Under the pieces are notes generated by a model. The model was given only the letters and a program-made list of their open reading frames with translations, had not been told where the DNA came from and did no database searches. From positions 1 to 9,524 of the forward strand of contig JBCCFD010000324.1 in NCBI GenBank assembly GCA_039029915.1: a stretch of 9,524 nucleotides of DNA, written 5' to 3'. Below, piece after piece: positions 1-7,272 of this stretch; the stretch's first letter is position 1; every line of letters starts with the position of its first letter. The translations under genes were made by a program, and so were the position numbers. This DNA comes from QQUD01 sp039029915. GTDB taxonomy: Bacteria > Chloroflexota > Anaerolineae > Promineifilales > Promineifilaceae.

Positions 1-1398
1 AGATCCCTCTGTCTTTTCTCCGTTAAAAGCGAGTGTGGGTGCCTCTAGCTGAGAAAACAGTAAATCCGTTCTGAACAGATCGCGTGAGCTGTTTTGATCA
101 CCAGTGACTAGATTCGTAGCATCTGAAGCAAAGCCGGCCACCAAACAATCTCCTGAAATGAAGGAGCGATGGGCTTTCCCATTGCCTATCGTGCCGCTAT
201 CGCTTTTGGTGATCAAATAGGTTTCACTCAGCCATAAATCGTGCAAAAAGATGTCACGTTCGTTGTTGGTGTCACCAGTGTGCAAATTGGTGGATTCTGA
301 TGTGAAGGTTACAAAACGCCCGTTGCCACATACTGATGGTTCACGACTCAAACCATTCCCTTGGATACCATTATTGTTGATGCTAATTCGCTCTAACTCG
401 CCTGTGGCGATGGTGTAAGCGAATACGTCCATTGAACCGTTTGTGTCATTTGGAACAAGATTTGATGCCTCTGAGTGGAAAACAATGACAGACCCATCCA
501 GTGAGATGCGCGCTTTGGCACTTAGGCCATTCCCATTTCCACCCGCTGGGGGTTGACTAATCCGCTTGGTGATTCCAGTTTGCCGATCGAGCATGAATAC
601 GTCGAGAACGCCGTTTGTATCGTTGGACACTAAGTTGGTTGCTTCCGCTTCAAAGACAACATACCGATTGTCTTCGCTCATCGAAATACCGCCTAGCGCA
701 TTATCTGGGAAAGCGGTTGGGGATTCGATGCCAAAGGTCAGCCGTTCGATTTCACCCGTTTTCCAATTACGCAGATAAATAGCTGGTTTAAAGGGGCCGT
801 TTGTTTCACCGTTGATGATATTTTGCCCGTTAGATAGGAAGACGATGAATTGACCGTCAGGTGAAATGCCACCGATGCTGTTCCCTTTGATTTCGCTATT
901 GCTGTAGGTTAAGCTCACCCGCTTCAGACTGCCTGATTGACGGTCATAGAGGAAAACATCGAGCCCATCTCGAATCCAAATAGAGGTGGTGTTGTTGTCA
1001 TTAGGCACCAAATCGCTGGCGTAAGAGGTGAAGGCGACATAACGGCCGTCTAGCGAGACGGATGGATCGAAACTATCATCATTGCCCCGTGTAATTTGGG
1101 TCGTGATGTTATTGCCATCATCCCGAATAAATACATCCTGTAGGGCTGGCAATGGATCGTTAACGTTCCAATTGTGAGCGTATGATTGGAAAACCGCGAT
1201 GTCAGCATCTTCAGAAAAGTAAAGATGAAAAGATGAACCATCAGCTTCAAGCCCATTGGTGCCTAAGCTGATGCGCCGAACCCCTTGAGAGGTTGCCCCA
1301 AACAGGGCGTGAAATTGCAAAAATGCTAAACAAAATAGAGTGACGAAAATGAGTTTTTTATTTAATTTTAGGTTGAGATGATCTTTTAATGATTGCAT
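1..1398 (-). CDS. Secreted seven-bladed beta-propeller protein (PD40/TolB-like repeats), 3' end beyond window
   Basis: An open frame of 466 codons starts at ATG 1398-1396 and reaches base 1 without a stop, so the C-terminus is missing. Residues 11-35 look like a Sec signal peptide: a basic KLNKK stretch, then a hydrophobic core LIFVTLFCLAFLQF, with cleavage near residues 31-38. The mature part shows seven similar units, starting near residues 57, 114, 177, 237, 297, 354 and 411. Their pattern is a hydrophobic strand (YVAFTS, YVVFEA, VIVFHS), then 'ASNLVPNDTNG', 'DVF.YD', 'TG...RIS'. Seven units fit a closed seven-bladed propeller. The repeated D.N...D motif resembles a calcium-binding loop (inference). 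Residues 449-466 begin something after the propeller, perhaps a linker or surface-anchoring domain. No strong Shine-Dalgarno is seen; AGGG lies 11 nt upstream of the ATG. Enzymatic activity cannot be inferred; extracellular binding or scaffold roles are typical for such proteins. It lies downstream of, and in the same direction as, the glycosyltransferase gene. Confidence 0.85.
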   Translation of the reverse strand, partial: MQSLKDHLNLKLNKKLIFVTLFCLAFLQFHALFGATSQGVRRISLGTNGLEADGSSFHLYFSEDADIAVFQSYAHNWNVNDPLPALQDVFIRDDGNNITTQITRGNDDSFDPSVSLDGRYVAFTSYASDLVPNDNNTTSIWIRDGLDVFLYDRQSGSLKRVSLTYSNSEIKGNSIGGISPDGQFIVFLSNGQNIINGETNGPFKPAIYLRNWKTGEIERLTFGIESPTAFPDNALGGISMSEDNRYVVFEAEATNLVSNDTNGVLDVFMLDRQTGITKRISQPPAGGNGNGLSAKARISLDGSVIVFHSEASNLVPNDTNGSMDVFAYTIATGELERISINNNGIQGNGLSREPSVCGNGRFVTFTSESTNLHTGDTNNERDIFLHDLWLSETYLITKSDSGTIGNGKAHRSFISGDCLVAGFASDATNLVTGDQNSSRDLFRTDLLFSQLEAPTLAFNGEKTEGS

Positions 1399-1449
1399 AT
1401 TTGAAAAAACCCTATACGACAAAAATAGATTGAGTATGATTCGTTAACT

Positions 1450-1558
1450 GTTCCGAAGTTTCCAGTTTTAATGCCTTGTTAGATGAAAACTTCGGAACAT
1501 CGAGGAAACGAAGTTTTTAATTGTCATATTATTCAAAGCTGGAACTTCGTTTCACTTA
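1450..1558 (+). repeat. Double-hairpin intergenic repeat, copy 1 (109 bp)
   Basis: This matches 7467-7575 over 109 bp without any gap, about 87 identical positions by eye (80%). It contains two inverted repeats. The first pairs GTTCCGAAGTTT at 1450-1461 with AAACTTCGGAAC at 1487-1498, a perfect 12-bp stem. The second pairs GAAACGAAGTT at 1505-1515 with AACTTCGTTTC at 1543-1553, a perfect 11-bp stem with a 27-nt loop. Both stems contain the core CGAAGTT. The arms are essentially identical between copies while the loops differ most, as expected if the structure is conserved. The right end overlaps the stop codon of the glycosyltransferase gene (TGA on the minus strand at 1554-1552). Neither hairpin is followed by a U-tract on either strand, so a classic intrinsic terminator is not supported. 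It could be a small non-autonomous mobile element (MITE/REP-like) or an RNA element. Confidence 0.85.
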
Positions 1559-3819
1559 ATAAAAGTTGTGATTTGCTCTCCTAGACGAACGCCATTGGCT
1601 GGGTTGTAAAAGCCAGTTGCTAATTTTTGAAGTTCTGCCTCATCAGAGATCGCAAAACTGTGGAATTGTACAAAAACATCCCCAGAAGACCAACTTGTGA
1701 CATCGCTGTGAACCCCATCCCATTGCCCTATGATTTCATCCTGCTCGTTCAAGGCGTGCACAAAGATTTGCATGGGTTCCTCAATTTGTTTTTCACTGCG
1801 CCAGGCCGTCATGAGCTCAATATTGGTGGCATTGATGTTTAGAACAGTGGTGCCTAGGTAGGTAATCTGGTTGTCTAGCGTTTGTGGATTGTTCATCCAG
1901 GCGAGCTGTGGCGGGGCAGGTAGCAAATATTGACGCTGATTGGCTAGCGTTTGAACGGCCGTTTCCGTTAAAAACCGGTTACTCATCTCGCTTTCATGGT
2001 CAACAAGCAGCCAGCCGCCGTTTCCTGGCCATAAAAAGGCGCTGTTGGTGTCAACCCATCGAATTTGTAAATCGTTGCTTTCAAACTGGAGCGCATCTTC
2101 AAGCATTGACGGCCGTATTCCTGAAAAAACGATATCGACAGGATTGCCATTAGGTTCAACTTCATAAATAAAAATTGAGTTCCCTATTTTTTTAATGGGT
2201 TCCTTATCGCGAAAAAAGGCATAAAAACCCCTTGCTTCGCCAAGCACCACACCGTGTAGATGATTGACGCTGATAGCATAGATGCCCGGGGCTGGGTTAT
2301 ATGGCGCATAAGCTTGGCGTTCTGGCTGGGTTTGTTCAGGCGTTGGCGCCCAAGTGGGAATATGGTTGAAATCAATGCCGTAAGCTGATGGATGAGCGGT
2401 GCCAAAATAGCTTAAAAAGAGCGTATCAACCTGATTTTCATGCTGCCATCGAGCCAGTTCGGGTAAATCTTGGCCCCAATCCACATTGCTGTCAGACAAT
2501 AGTCGCCAGCCGTTTGCTGAGCCACCGGCCGCTAAATTGAAGAAGGGGATATAGTTTGGAAACACCCAAATTGAGAGGGCTGCTAACCAAATGATTAGGC
2601 TGGACCTAGCGATTTGGACCGATTTTGATGCGCGGGCTGTGAGGGTAACGGCCGTAAACAAAAACAAAAACGGCAGCATCGGCAAAAGATGACGGTAGCC
2701 GATGTTGAGTGAACTCGACATGGCAAAGATGAGATAGAGGATGGGGGGAATGAGGAGGATGGCAGTTTGGTGATTGGAAATTGATAATTGGGTAACTGGG
2801 TTACTTGGGGATTGGGTGATTGGGTGATTGAGTGATTTGTAATTTGTAAGTCGTAAATTATTAATCTTCATAATTAACGAAAACAATAGCAAAATCTGCG
2901 TCGGTAACGGTGTTTTGAGGAAAAAAGCGACGGGGAAGTAATACCACCAGCCGGTAGGGGATGTTTGTTCAAACAGATAAGCACCGTGGTCAGCAGCAAA
3001 GTAATTAAGCACCCAGAAAAGGTCATCCCAAAACGCGCCTCCGGGCAACGGCCGTAAATTGAACCGATAAAACGAGACAATGACCAAGCCGCCTACGCCA
3101 ACGATCAGCAGCAAGTTGAGCAGAGGGCGCCATCTCTTCCTTTGGTAGCAAATAAGCAGGGTGAGCACCGTCAAGATGGGCAATAAGAGGGCGGCATTGA
3201 ATTTTGTGGTGCTGGCTAAGCCTACTCCTAACCCTGCCATCAAAATGCCCGCAACTGGCTGGCGTTCTTTCTGATAAATCAGCCAAAAGCCATAAAATGT
3301 TAAAACAAAAAAGGCTGTCAGCAATAGGTCACCAGTGACTAAACGGCCGTGCGCAATAAAGTTGGGGTCCAGCAGTAAGAGTGCCATGGCTATCACACCG
3401 GTGACTGGGGTGCCCATCTGTTTGGCCCATCGAAAAATGAGTGAGCCAAGCAGCAAAGCGGCAAAAATAATGGGTAGACGACCCAAAAAGATCAGTCGAT
3501 GCGGGTCTGGATTAAGCTGCCACATGAAGGCGTTGCCGGCGATTGACCAGTTGCCTGTTTCCCAAAACGGTTGGTCGACGCCTGTATTGAGGTTGGGTTC
3601 GATGAAGGTACCTAAAGCGGCAACGCTACTGCCAAGCAGCGGATGCCCCAGCAAGAACTGGGTGGCGTTGTCATTGAGGTAGGCAGCACCCCGAAACAGC
3701 TTGCTCTGTTCATCAACCGTGGGGCTTTTTTGTACTGCGCTGCCCACCATGAGCCAAAAAGCAAGCAGGAGGATGAATACGGCCGTTACGCGCCATAGTT
3801 TGCTCATTCTTGAAATCAT
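1552..3819 (-). CDS. GT39/PMT-like membrane glycosyltransferase with C-terminal beta-sandwich domain, 755 aa
   Basis: This is probably a GT-C fold enzyme that moves a sugar from a polyprenyl-phosphate carrier to an acceptor on the outer face of the membrane. It has about a dozen hydrophobic segments between residues 10 and 421. The acidic pair Asp36-Glu37 (TVDEQ) lies in the first outer loop, where GT39/PMT enzymes have their catalytic acidic motif, and a second acidic motif follows at 157-164 (HGRLVTGD). Other signatures are GYRHLLP (374-380) and NVDWGQDL (445-452), both typical of this bacterial family. Residues 422-755 are soluble and end in a beta-sandwich domain (about 650-745) that is also found in the divergent neighbour. 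The frame extends 69 codons further upstream, but that would cover both promoters and the start of the divergent gene. I prefer the ATG at 3819-3817, just ahead of the first membrane segment; GGTGA and AGAGG upstream could pair with the ribosome. A second choice is the ATG at 3807. Residues 325-351 derive from a simple DNA repeat. Substrate unknown. Confidence 0.85.
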   Translation of the reverse strand: MISRMSKLWRVTAVFILLLAFWLMVGSAVQKSPTVDEQSKLFRGAAYLNDNATQFLLGHPLLGSSVAALGTFIEPNLNTGVDQPFWETGNWSIAGNAFMWQLNPDPHRLIFLGRLPIIFAALLLGSLIFRWAKQMGTPVTGVIAMALLLLDPNFIAHGRLVTGDLLLTAFFVLTFYGFWLIYQKERQPVAGILMAGLGVGLASTTKFNAALLLPILTVLTLLICYQRKRWRPLLNLLLIVGVGGLVIVSFYRFNLRPLPGGAFWDDLFWVLNYFAADHGAYLFEQTSPTGWWYYFPVAFFLKTPLPTQILLLFSLIMKINNLRLTNYKSLNHPITQSPSNPVTQLSISNHQTAILLIPPILYLIFAMSSSLNIGYRHLLPMLPFLFLFTAVTLTARASKSVQIARSSLIIWLAALSIWVFPNYIPFFNLAAGGSANGWRLLSDSNVDWGQDLPELARWQHENQVDTLFLSYFGTAHPSAYGIDFNHIPTWAPTPEQTQPERQAYAPYNPAPGIYAISVNHLHGVVLGEARGFYAFFRDKEPIKKIGNSIFIYEVEPNGNPVDIVFSGIRPSMLEDALQFESNDLQIRWVDTNSAFLWPGNGGWLLVDHESEMSNRFLTETAVQTLANQRQYLLPAPPQLAWMNNPQTLDNQITYLGTTVLNINATNIELMTAWRSEKQIEEPMQIFVHALNEQDEIIGQWDGVHSDVTSWSSGDVFVQFHSFAISDEAELQKLATGFYNPANGVRLGEQITTFIK
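2767..2849. repeat. Degenerate 7-8 bp tandem repeat inside the glycosyltransferase gene
   Basis: On the plus strand eleven units follow each other: TTGGTGA, TTGGAAA, TTGATAA, TTGGGTAA, CTGGGTTA, CTTGGGGA, TTGGGTGA twice, TTGAGTGA, and TTTGTAA twice. Because 7- and 8-bp units are mixed, the frame is kept only over the whole block. In the minus-strand protein it encodes about residues 325-351, a polar Asn/Pro/Thr/Ser-rich loop (NHPITQSPSNPVTQ) between two membrane segments. Similar satellite-like short repeats are common in intergenic DNA of filamentous cyanobacteria and some Chloroflexota; here it is an in-frame insertion. Confidence 0.85.
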
Positions 3820-3839
3820 ATCCTCTTCACCAAACTCGC

Positions 3840-3868
3840 ATTTTATCACATGGTTGACAAACTGTAGA
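3840..3868 (-). promoter_or_regulatory. Predicted sigma70-type promoter for the 755-aa glycosyltransferase gene
   Basis: On the minus strand a -35 TCTACA (3868-3863, 4 of 6 consensus bases) and a -10 TAAAAT (3845-3840, 5 of 6) are separated by 17 bp. Transcription would start near 3833, leaving a leader of about 15 nt before the ATG at 3819. It overlaps the oppositely oriented promoter at 3854-3882. Confidence 0.5.
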
Positions 3869-3882
3869 CCGTTGGATATGTT
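3854..3882 (+). promoter_or_regulatory. Predicted sigma70-type promoter for the 625-aa membrane protein gene
   Basis: A perfect -35 TTGACA (3854-3859) is followed after 17 bp by TATGTT (3877-3882, 4 of 6). The start site would be near 3888-3890, only 2-4 nt before the ATG at 3892. No Shine-Dalgarno sequence precedes that ATG. Together these suggest a leaderless or nearly leaderless mRNA. Confidence 0.5.
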
Positions 3883-3891
3883 CCAGACCTT

Positions 3892-5769
3892 ATGAATAAA
3901 GCTCGTCGCTATACGGCCGTTAATGCCCTCTCCGCTTTGCTTCTCTCCCTTTTGGTTTTGACAGATTGGATGCCAATTTTGCGGGGACCTCAGCCAGATA
4001 GTGAGATATGGCACTGGGTTTATCAATTACGGCCGTTTTCCCGCTGGTGGTGGGTCCTGTTAGCCGGGGGCGTCATGGGGGGATTAGTCACCTGGTGGCT
4101 GGTGGCACAGCACAAAATCACTCGCTTGAGAACGGCCGTTTTTCTCACTTTGTTGGCCGGTGCTGCCTTGTTTTTGCAGTTGAGCCTTGTGTATGCGGAT
4201 CGGGGGGCGGCTTATACTGAGCTAATTGATCGAGCTTTGGCCGTGCAAACCAACGGCTATTTTTGGCATGCTGCTCAAATAACTGACATGAGCAGTACCC
4301 TGCAAACGTATCCAGAACAAATGACCACCTTTGAGTCCGACCATATGCGGACGCACCCACCGGGGCTGCTGCTGGCAAACTGGCTCACGCTTCGTTTGGC
4401 AGATGGTTTACCCATGCTGGACCCCGTAGGCTATGGTGTGCAGCACAACCGCTGCACCGACTTGTGGCTGTTAGATAATCCGCTCCATGTGTCGGTGGCG
4501 CTAGGTGTTTGGGCAATCTTGCCTGCTTTAGTGGCTGTAACGGCCGTTTTTCCAGCTTATCTCATTGGCAGCTTACTGACTCATAATCCGCGACATGCAG
4601 CGGTGGGTGCCATTTGGGTGGCGCTTGTTCCCTCCCTGTTGATATTTGCCCCAACCCCCGATCAGCTATCGGGGGTGCTAGCCCTTTGGTTGATTTGGCT
4701 CGGGTTGATTGCGATCAGAAAGAAGCGATACGATTATTTTATAACAGCCGGTCTTCTTTTTTCGATTATGAGCTTTATTTCAATTGGTAATTTTGCGTTG
4801 GCGATAATTTTGATTGCTCTACCATTTTTGCATCAACCTAAACAGAACTGGCTATCCTATGGTCTCGTTTTTGGACTCGGGACTTTCTCCTGCTGGCTCA
4901 TCTTATGGCTTGGTTGGGGCGTGCCGCCTTGGGATATTGTGTTGACGGGTTTGGCTGAGCATGAACAGCTGGTTTTGACCAATCGAGCATACACCACTTG
5001 GGTTGGGTTTAATCTCGTTGATTTATTGACCTTTTTGGGACTCCCCATTTTAGTGGGGTTTGTCCATTTGTTGATGACAAAAACCGTATTTGCGACGCAA
5101 TCCTTAAAGCAGCTGGGCTGGGCCACGGCCGTTTTGCTCCTTATCCTCAACTTTTCGGGTTCAGCTCGGGGCGAGGTTGGCCGGATATGGCTTTTGATCT
5201 TTCCAATCGTTGCCGTCTCGGCCGGCCTGTTTTATGCGCGCAAGCTGTCGATCCGCCAGATTGTTTGGGTGATGTGGGGACAGATGTTTATCCTGATGGC
5301 AGTCGGCTTGGCATGGCAACCGATTGAGGCCACCATTGTTGTGGCTGAACGGCCGTTGATGGCGCAGCAATCTCCTGAAACAATAATGAACGTTTCCTTT
5401 GAAAACGGCATTTCACTGACCGGAACGACTATTTCTCAGCAAAATGATGCTCTTGACGTCACCCTTTTTTGGCACAGTGAGGGAGGCATTCAACGGCCGT
5501 ATACCGTGTTTAATCATCTGTTAGATGCCGAGAATAATATTGTGGCTCAATCTGATGGGTGGTCTGTTCAGGGCCAGTGGCCCACAAGCTGTTGGGAGCA
5601 GAATGAAATGGTGATCGATCCGTTTACGATTTCGCTGCCAGACAGTTTAGCGGCCGGTGAGTATCGATTATTTACCGGGTTTTATGATGCCAAAGATTTG
5701 AGTCGGCTTCGCCATGAGCGTGGGGAAACGGCCGTGTTTCTAACAGCAATTCAAGTAGAAGAGAAGTAG
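3892..5769 (+). CDS. GT-C-like multi-spanning membrane protein with C-terminal beta-sandwich domain, 625 aa
   Basis: An integral membrane protein with roughly twelve hydrophobic segments between residues 10 and 475, probably a GT-C superfamily glycosyltransferase using a lipid-linked sugar. Visible motifs are the long outer loop after the third segment (about 102-195) with SDHMRTHPPG (149-158), FAPTPDQLSG (252-261), and SARGEVGRIWLL (424-435). The 'THPPG' and 'RGE..RIW' motifs recur in uncharacterised bacterial GT-C-like proteins. Residues 500-625 form a soluble beta-sandwich domain with 'L.VTLFWHSE', 'YTVFNHLLD', 'QSDG' and 'YRLFTGFYD', alignable with the end of the divergent 755-aa protein. 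The start at 3892 is the only Met before the first membrane segment (next Met is residue 27), it lacks a ribosome-binding site, and a promoter lies directly upstream. The gene carries eight ACGGCCGT words, the highest density in the window. It is followed 3 bp later by the thioesterase gene, so the two are probably cotranscribed. Substrate and exact family unknown. Confidence 0.8.
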   Translation: MNKARRYTAVNALSALLLSLLVLTDWMPILRGPQPDSEIWHWVYQLRPFSRWWWVLLAGGVMGGLVTWWLVAQHKITRLRTAVFLTLLAGAALFLQLSLVYADRGAAYTELIDRALAVQTNGYFWHAAQITDMSSTLQTYPEQMTTFESDHMRTHPPGLLLANWLTLRLADGLPMLDPVGYGVQHNRCTDLWLLDNPLHVSVALGVWAILPALVAVTAVFPAYLIGSLLTHNPRHAAVGAIWVALVPSLLIFAPTPDQLSGVLALWLIWLGLIAIRKKRYDYFITAGLLFSIMSFISIGNFALAIILIALPFLHQPKQNWLSYGLVFGLGTFSCWLILWLGWGVPPWDIVLTGLAEHEQLVLTNRAYTTWVGFNLVDLLTFLGLPILVGFVHLLMTKTVFATQSLKQLGWATAVLLLILNFSGSARGEVGRIWLLIFPIVAVSAGLFYARKLSIRQIVWVMWGQMFILMAVGLAWQPIEATIVVAERPLMAQQSPETIMNVSFENGISLTGTTISQQNDALDVTLFWHSEGGIQRPYTVFNHLLDAENNIVAQSDGWSVQGQWPTSCWEQNEMVIDPFTISLPDSLAAGEYRLFTGFYDAKDLSRLRHERGETAVFLTAIQVEEK

Positions 5770-5772
5770 CAA

Positions 5773-6240
5773 ATGAGTAATCCAAAATTTACAGACTCAC
5801 GTTCAATTGAAGAAATGGTTCGATTTGGTTTAGAGGAGTTTATACCCTTTAACAAGGTGCTTGGTTTAAAGCTAGCTTCAGCCGAACCGATTAAAGCGAC
5901 TTTCGAGATGCGGCCCGAGCTGGTTGGGAACCCCGCTTTGGCTGTGCTGCACGGAGGGGTGATTTCAGCCGTTATTGATGCGGTTGGCGGGATCGCGATC
6001 ATACAACACCTCTTGCTCCGTGATGATGGGCTTTCGCTTGACGAAAAAAGGAAACAGTTCACCCGCGTTGGTACCATCGATCTGCGAATAGACTATTTAA
6101 AGCCGGGGCGTGGCACTCAGTTTTACACAACGGCCAAGCTTCTAAAAGCGGGCAGAACGATTATGGTGGTGCGCATGGATCTGTACAATCAAGATGATCT
6201 GCTTATTGCGGCTGGAACCGGTAGCTACATCGTTCGTTAG
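5773..6240 (+). CDS. yigI: YigI-like hotdog-fold acyl-CoA thioesterase, 155 aa
   Basis: A cytosolic PaaI-type hotdog thioesterase, expected to hydrolyse acyl-CoA to free fatty acid and CoA. Family signatures are the HGG motif at residues 60-62, followed by the likely catalytic Asp69 in VISAVIDAVGG, and the strand GTIDLRIDYLKPGRG (100-114). The 155-residue length and the order of motifs (PFN near 25-27, VGN 51-53, LHGGV, RVGTIDLRIDYL) match E. coli YigI as I recall it, a medium/long-chain acyl-CoA thioesterase. The start codon lies 3 bp after the stop of the membrane protein gene, with GAAGAGAAG upstream as a weak ribosome-binding site, so it likely depends on that operon. The last 4 bp overlap the convergent aminotransferase gene. 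It is the only complete gene here without an ACGGCCGT word, though it has ACGGCCAA near 6129. Orthology to YigI is inferred; a related PaaI-family role is the main alternative. Confidence 0.85.
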   Translation: MSNPKFTDSRSIEEMVRFGLEEFIPFNKVLGLKLASAEPIKATFEMRPELVGNPALAVLHGGVISAVIDAVGGIAIIQHLLLRDDGLSLDEKRKQFTRVGTIDLRIDYLKPGRGTQFYTTAKLLKAGRTIMVVRMDLYNQDDLLIAAGTGSYIVR

Positions 6241-7250
6241 CTAAGAATCTTTTTGAGCACCTCAACCGCATATTCCATATCTTCTTGTCGTCCAATGGAG
6301 ATGCGGACCGCTTCGGGCATGTCAAAGACATCTGTGTGCCGAATGATGAGATTATGTTTGCGTGCTTCCGCTACCAAATAGTCTGGTGCTACGGGGAGAT
6401 CGATTAGCAGCACGAAGAGGGATTCGCTTTTTAAATAGGAAATGCCGAGTTTATCTAGTTCTTGGTAGAGATAGTTACGGCCGTTAATGGCCACATCGAC
6501 AGAATTCACCACATGTGCCTCATCTCTAAGAGCGGCCATTGCCGCTTGATACGCAAAATACCCCGTTTCTGAAACGTGCCTTGTGTTACGCACCTTCTCA
6601 ACAACCGGCAGCTTTCCAAAACCGTACCCAACCCGTAAGCTGGCTAGGCCATACACCTTGGAGAAAGTTCGTGTAGCAATTATGTTGAACCCTTTATTAA
6701 TCAGCTCAATCGTGCGCGGAAATTCAGGATCTTCCACAAAATCCTGATACGCTTCGTCAATAACAACCAGCACGTGGTCAGGTAACGTTACTAAAAACTG
6801 CTCTAGCGCATCATGCTTAATAATTTTCCCGGTTGGGTTATTTGGGTTGCAAAGAAAGATGATTTTTGTTTTCTCGGTAACTGCCTCTCTTAAAGCAGCT
6901 AAATCAATGTGGTGATCTTTAAGCGGAACGTTGACTATTACGCCATGGTGCACATTGGTTAGTCGTTTGTAGATTGCAAAGGTGGGTAACGGAAACAGCA
7001 CCTCATCATCGGGCAGCACGTAGGTTTGCACAATCATGCGGATGACATCGGCGGACCCATTTCCAATGAGAAAGTGGTCACGACTTAGCCCACCACCGAT
7101 CTGAGCCGCTAACTTTTCCGCAAGCTCCGTGTCCTCAACCGTTGAGTAGGTGTTTAGCGTCGTTGCGAGCTGCTGCATGGTTTCAAGCGCCATTGGGGAA
7201 GGCCCCAATAGATTCTCATTTGAGTTCAAGCGTACCAGTTTTTGTGACAT
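6237..7250 (-). CDS. hisC: Histidinol-phosphate aminotransferase-type (HisC-like) PLP aminotransferase, 337 aa
   Basis: A cytosolic fold-type I PLP aminotransferase of the HisC branch. HisC itself converts imidazole-acetol phosphate plus glutamate to histidinol phosphate and 2-oxoglutarate. Visible elements are the N-terminal LNSNENLLGPSP (8-19), GNGSADVI (63-70) at the cofactor phosphate site, CNPNNPTG (134-141), VIDEAYQDF (163-171) with the Asp and Tyr that hold the pyridine ring, and TFSKVYGLASLRVGYG (195-210) with Schiff-base Lys198 and Arg206. The C-terminal RISIG (316-320) carries the substrate-carboxylate Arg316. Length is normal (HisC is about 350-360). The start is supported by AGGAGG at 7261-7256, 5 nt before the ATG. 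No other histidine-biosynthesis gene is in the window, so it is an orphan copy. It may serve aromatic or other amino acid transamination. It is divergent to a GntR/SHMT-like pair, which hints at a linked amino-acid pathway (inference). Confidence 0.88.
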   Translation of the reverse strand: MSQKLVRLNSNENLLGPSPMALETMQQLATTLNTYSTVEDTELAEKLAAQIGGGLSRDHFLIGNGSADVIRMIVQTYVLPDDEVLFPLPTFAIYKRLTNVHHGVIVNVPLKDHHIDLAALREAVTEKTKIIFLCNPNNPTGKIIKHDALEQFLVTLPDHVLVVIDEAYQDFVEDPEFPRTIELINKGFNIIATRTFSKVYGLASLRVGYGFGKLPVVEKVRNTRHVSETGYFAYQAAMAALRDEAHVVNSVDVAINGRNYLYQELDKLGISYLKSESLFVLLIDLPVAPDYLVAEARKHNLIIRHTDVFDMPEAVRISIGRQEDMEYAVEVLKKILS

Positions 7251-7255
7251 CTCTT

Positions 7256-7261
7256 CCTCCT
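7256..7261 (-). promoter_or_regulatory. Shine-Dalgarno AGGAGG for the aminotransferase gene
   Basis: AGGAGG reads on the minus strand at 7261-7256, with a 5-nt spacer to the ATG at 7250. It is the best ribosome-binding site in the window and fixes this start. Confidence 0.85.
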
Positions 7262-7272
7262 GCCTGATGGTG

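Noticed and set aside
566..1256. Short open frames within the propeller region (566-778 plus, 1050-1256 minus)
   Set aside because: They are out-of-frame with the 466-codon propeller frame, which has a signal peptide and seven regular repeats.
1411..1420. A third GTATAC-like box (GTCGTATAGG on the minus strand) upstream of the propeller gene
   Set aside because: It matches TCGTATAC only partly and lacks the second half-site, so regulation by the GntR protein is not supported.
1450..1558. Double-hairpin repeat as a bidirectional intrinsic terminator
   Set aside because: The stems are AT-rich in part, have 25-27 nt loops, and no run of T follows on either strand. The second copy lies in a leader, not between gene ends.
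3820..4026. 69-codon N-terminal extension of the 755-aa glycosyltransferase
   Set aside because: It covers both divergent promoters and the first 135 bp of the opposite gene, is not membrane-like, and has no family resemblance. The ATG at 3819 sits directly before the first hydrophobic segment.
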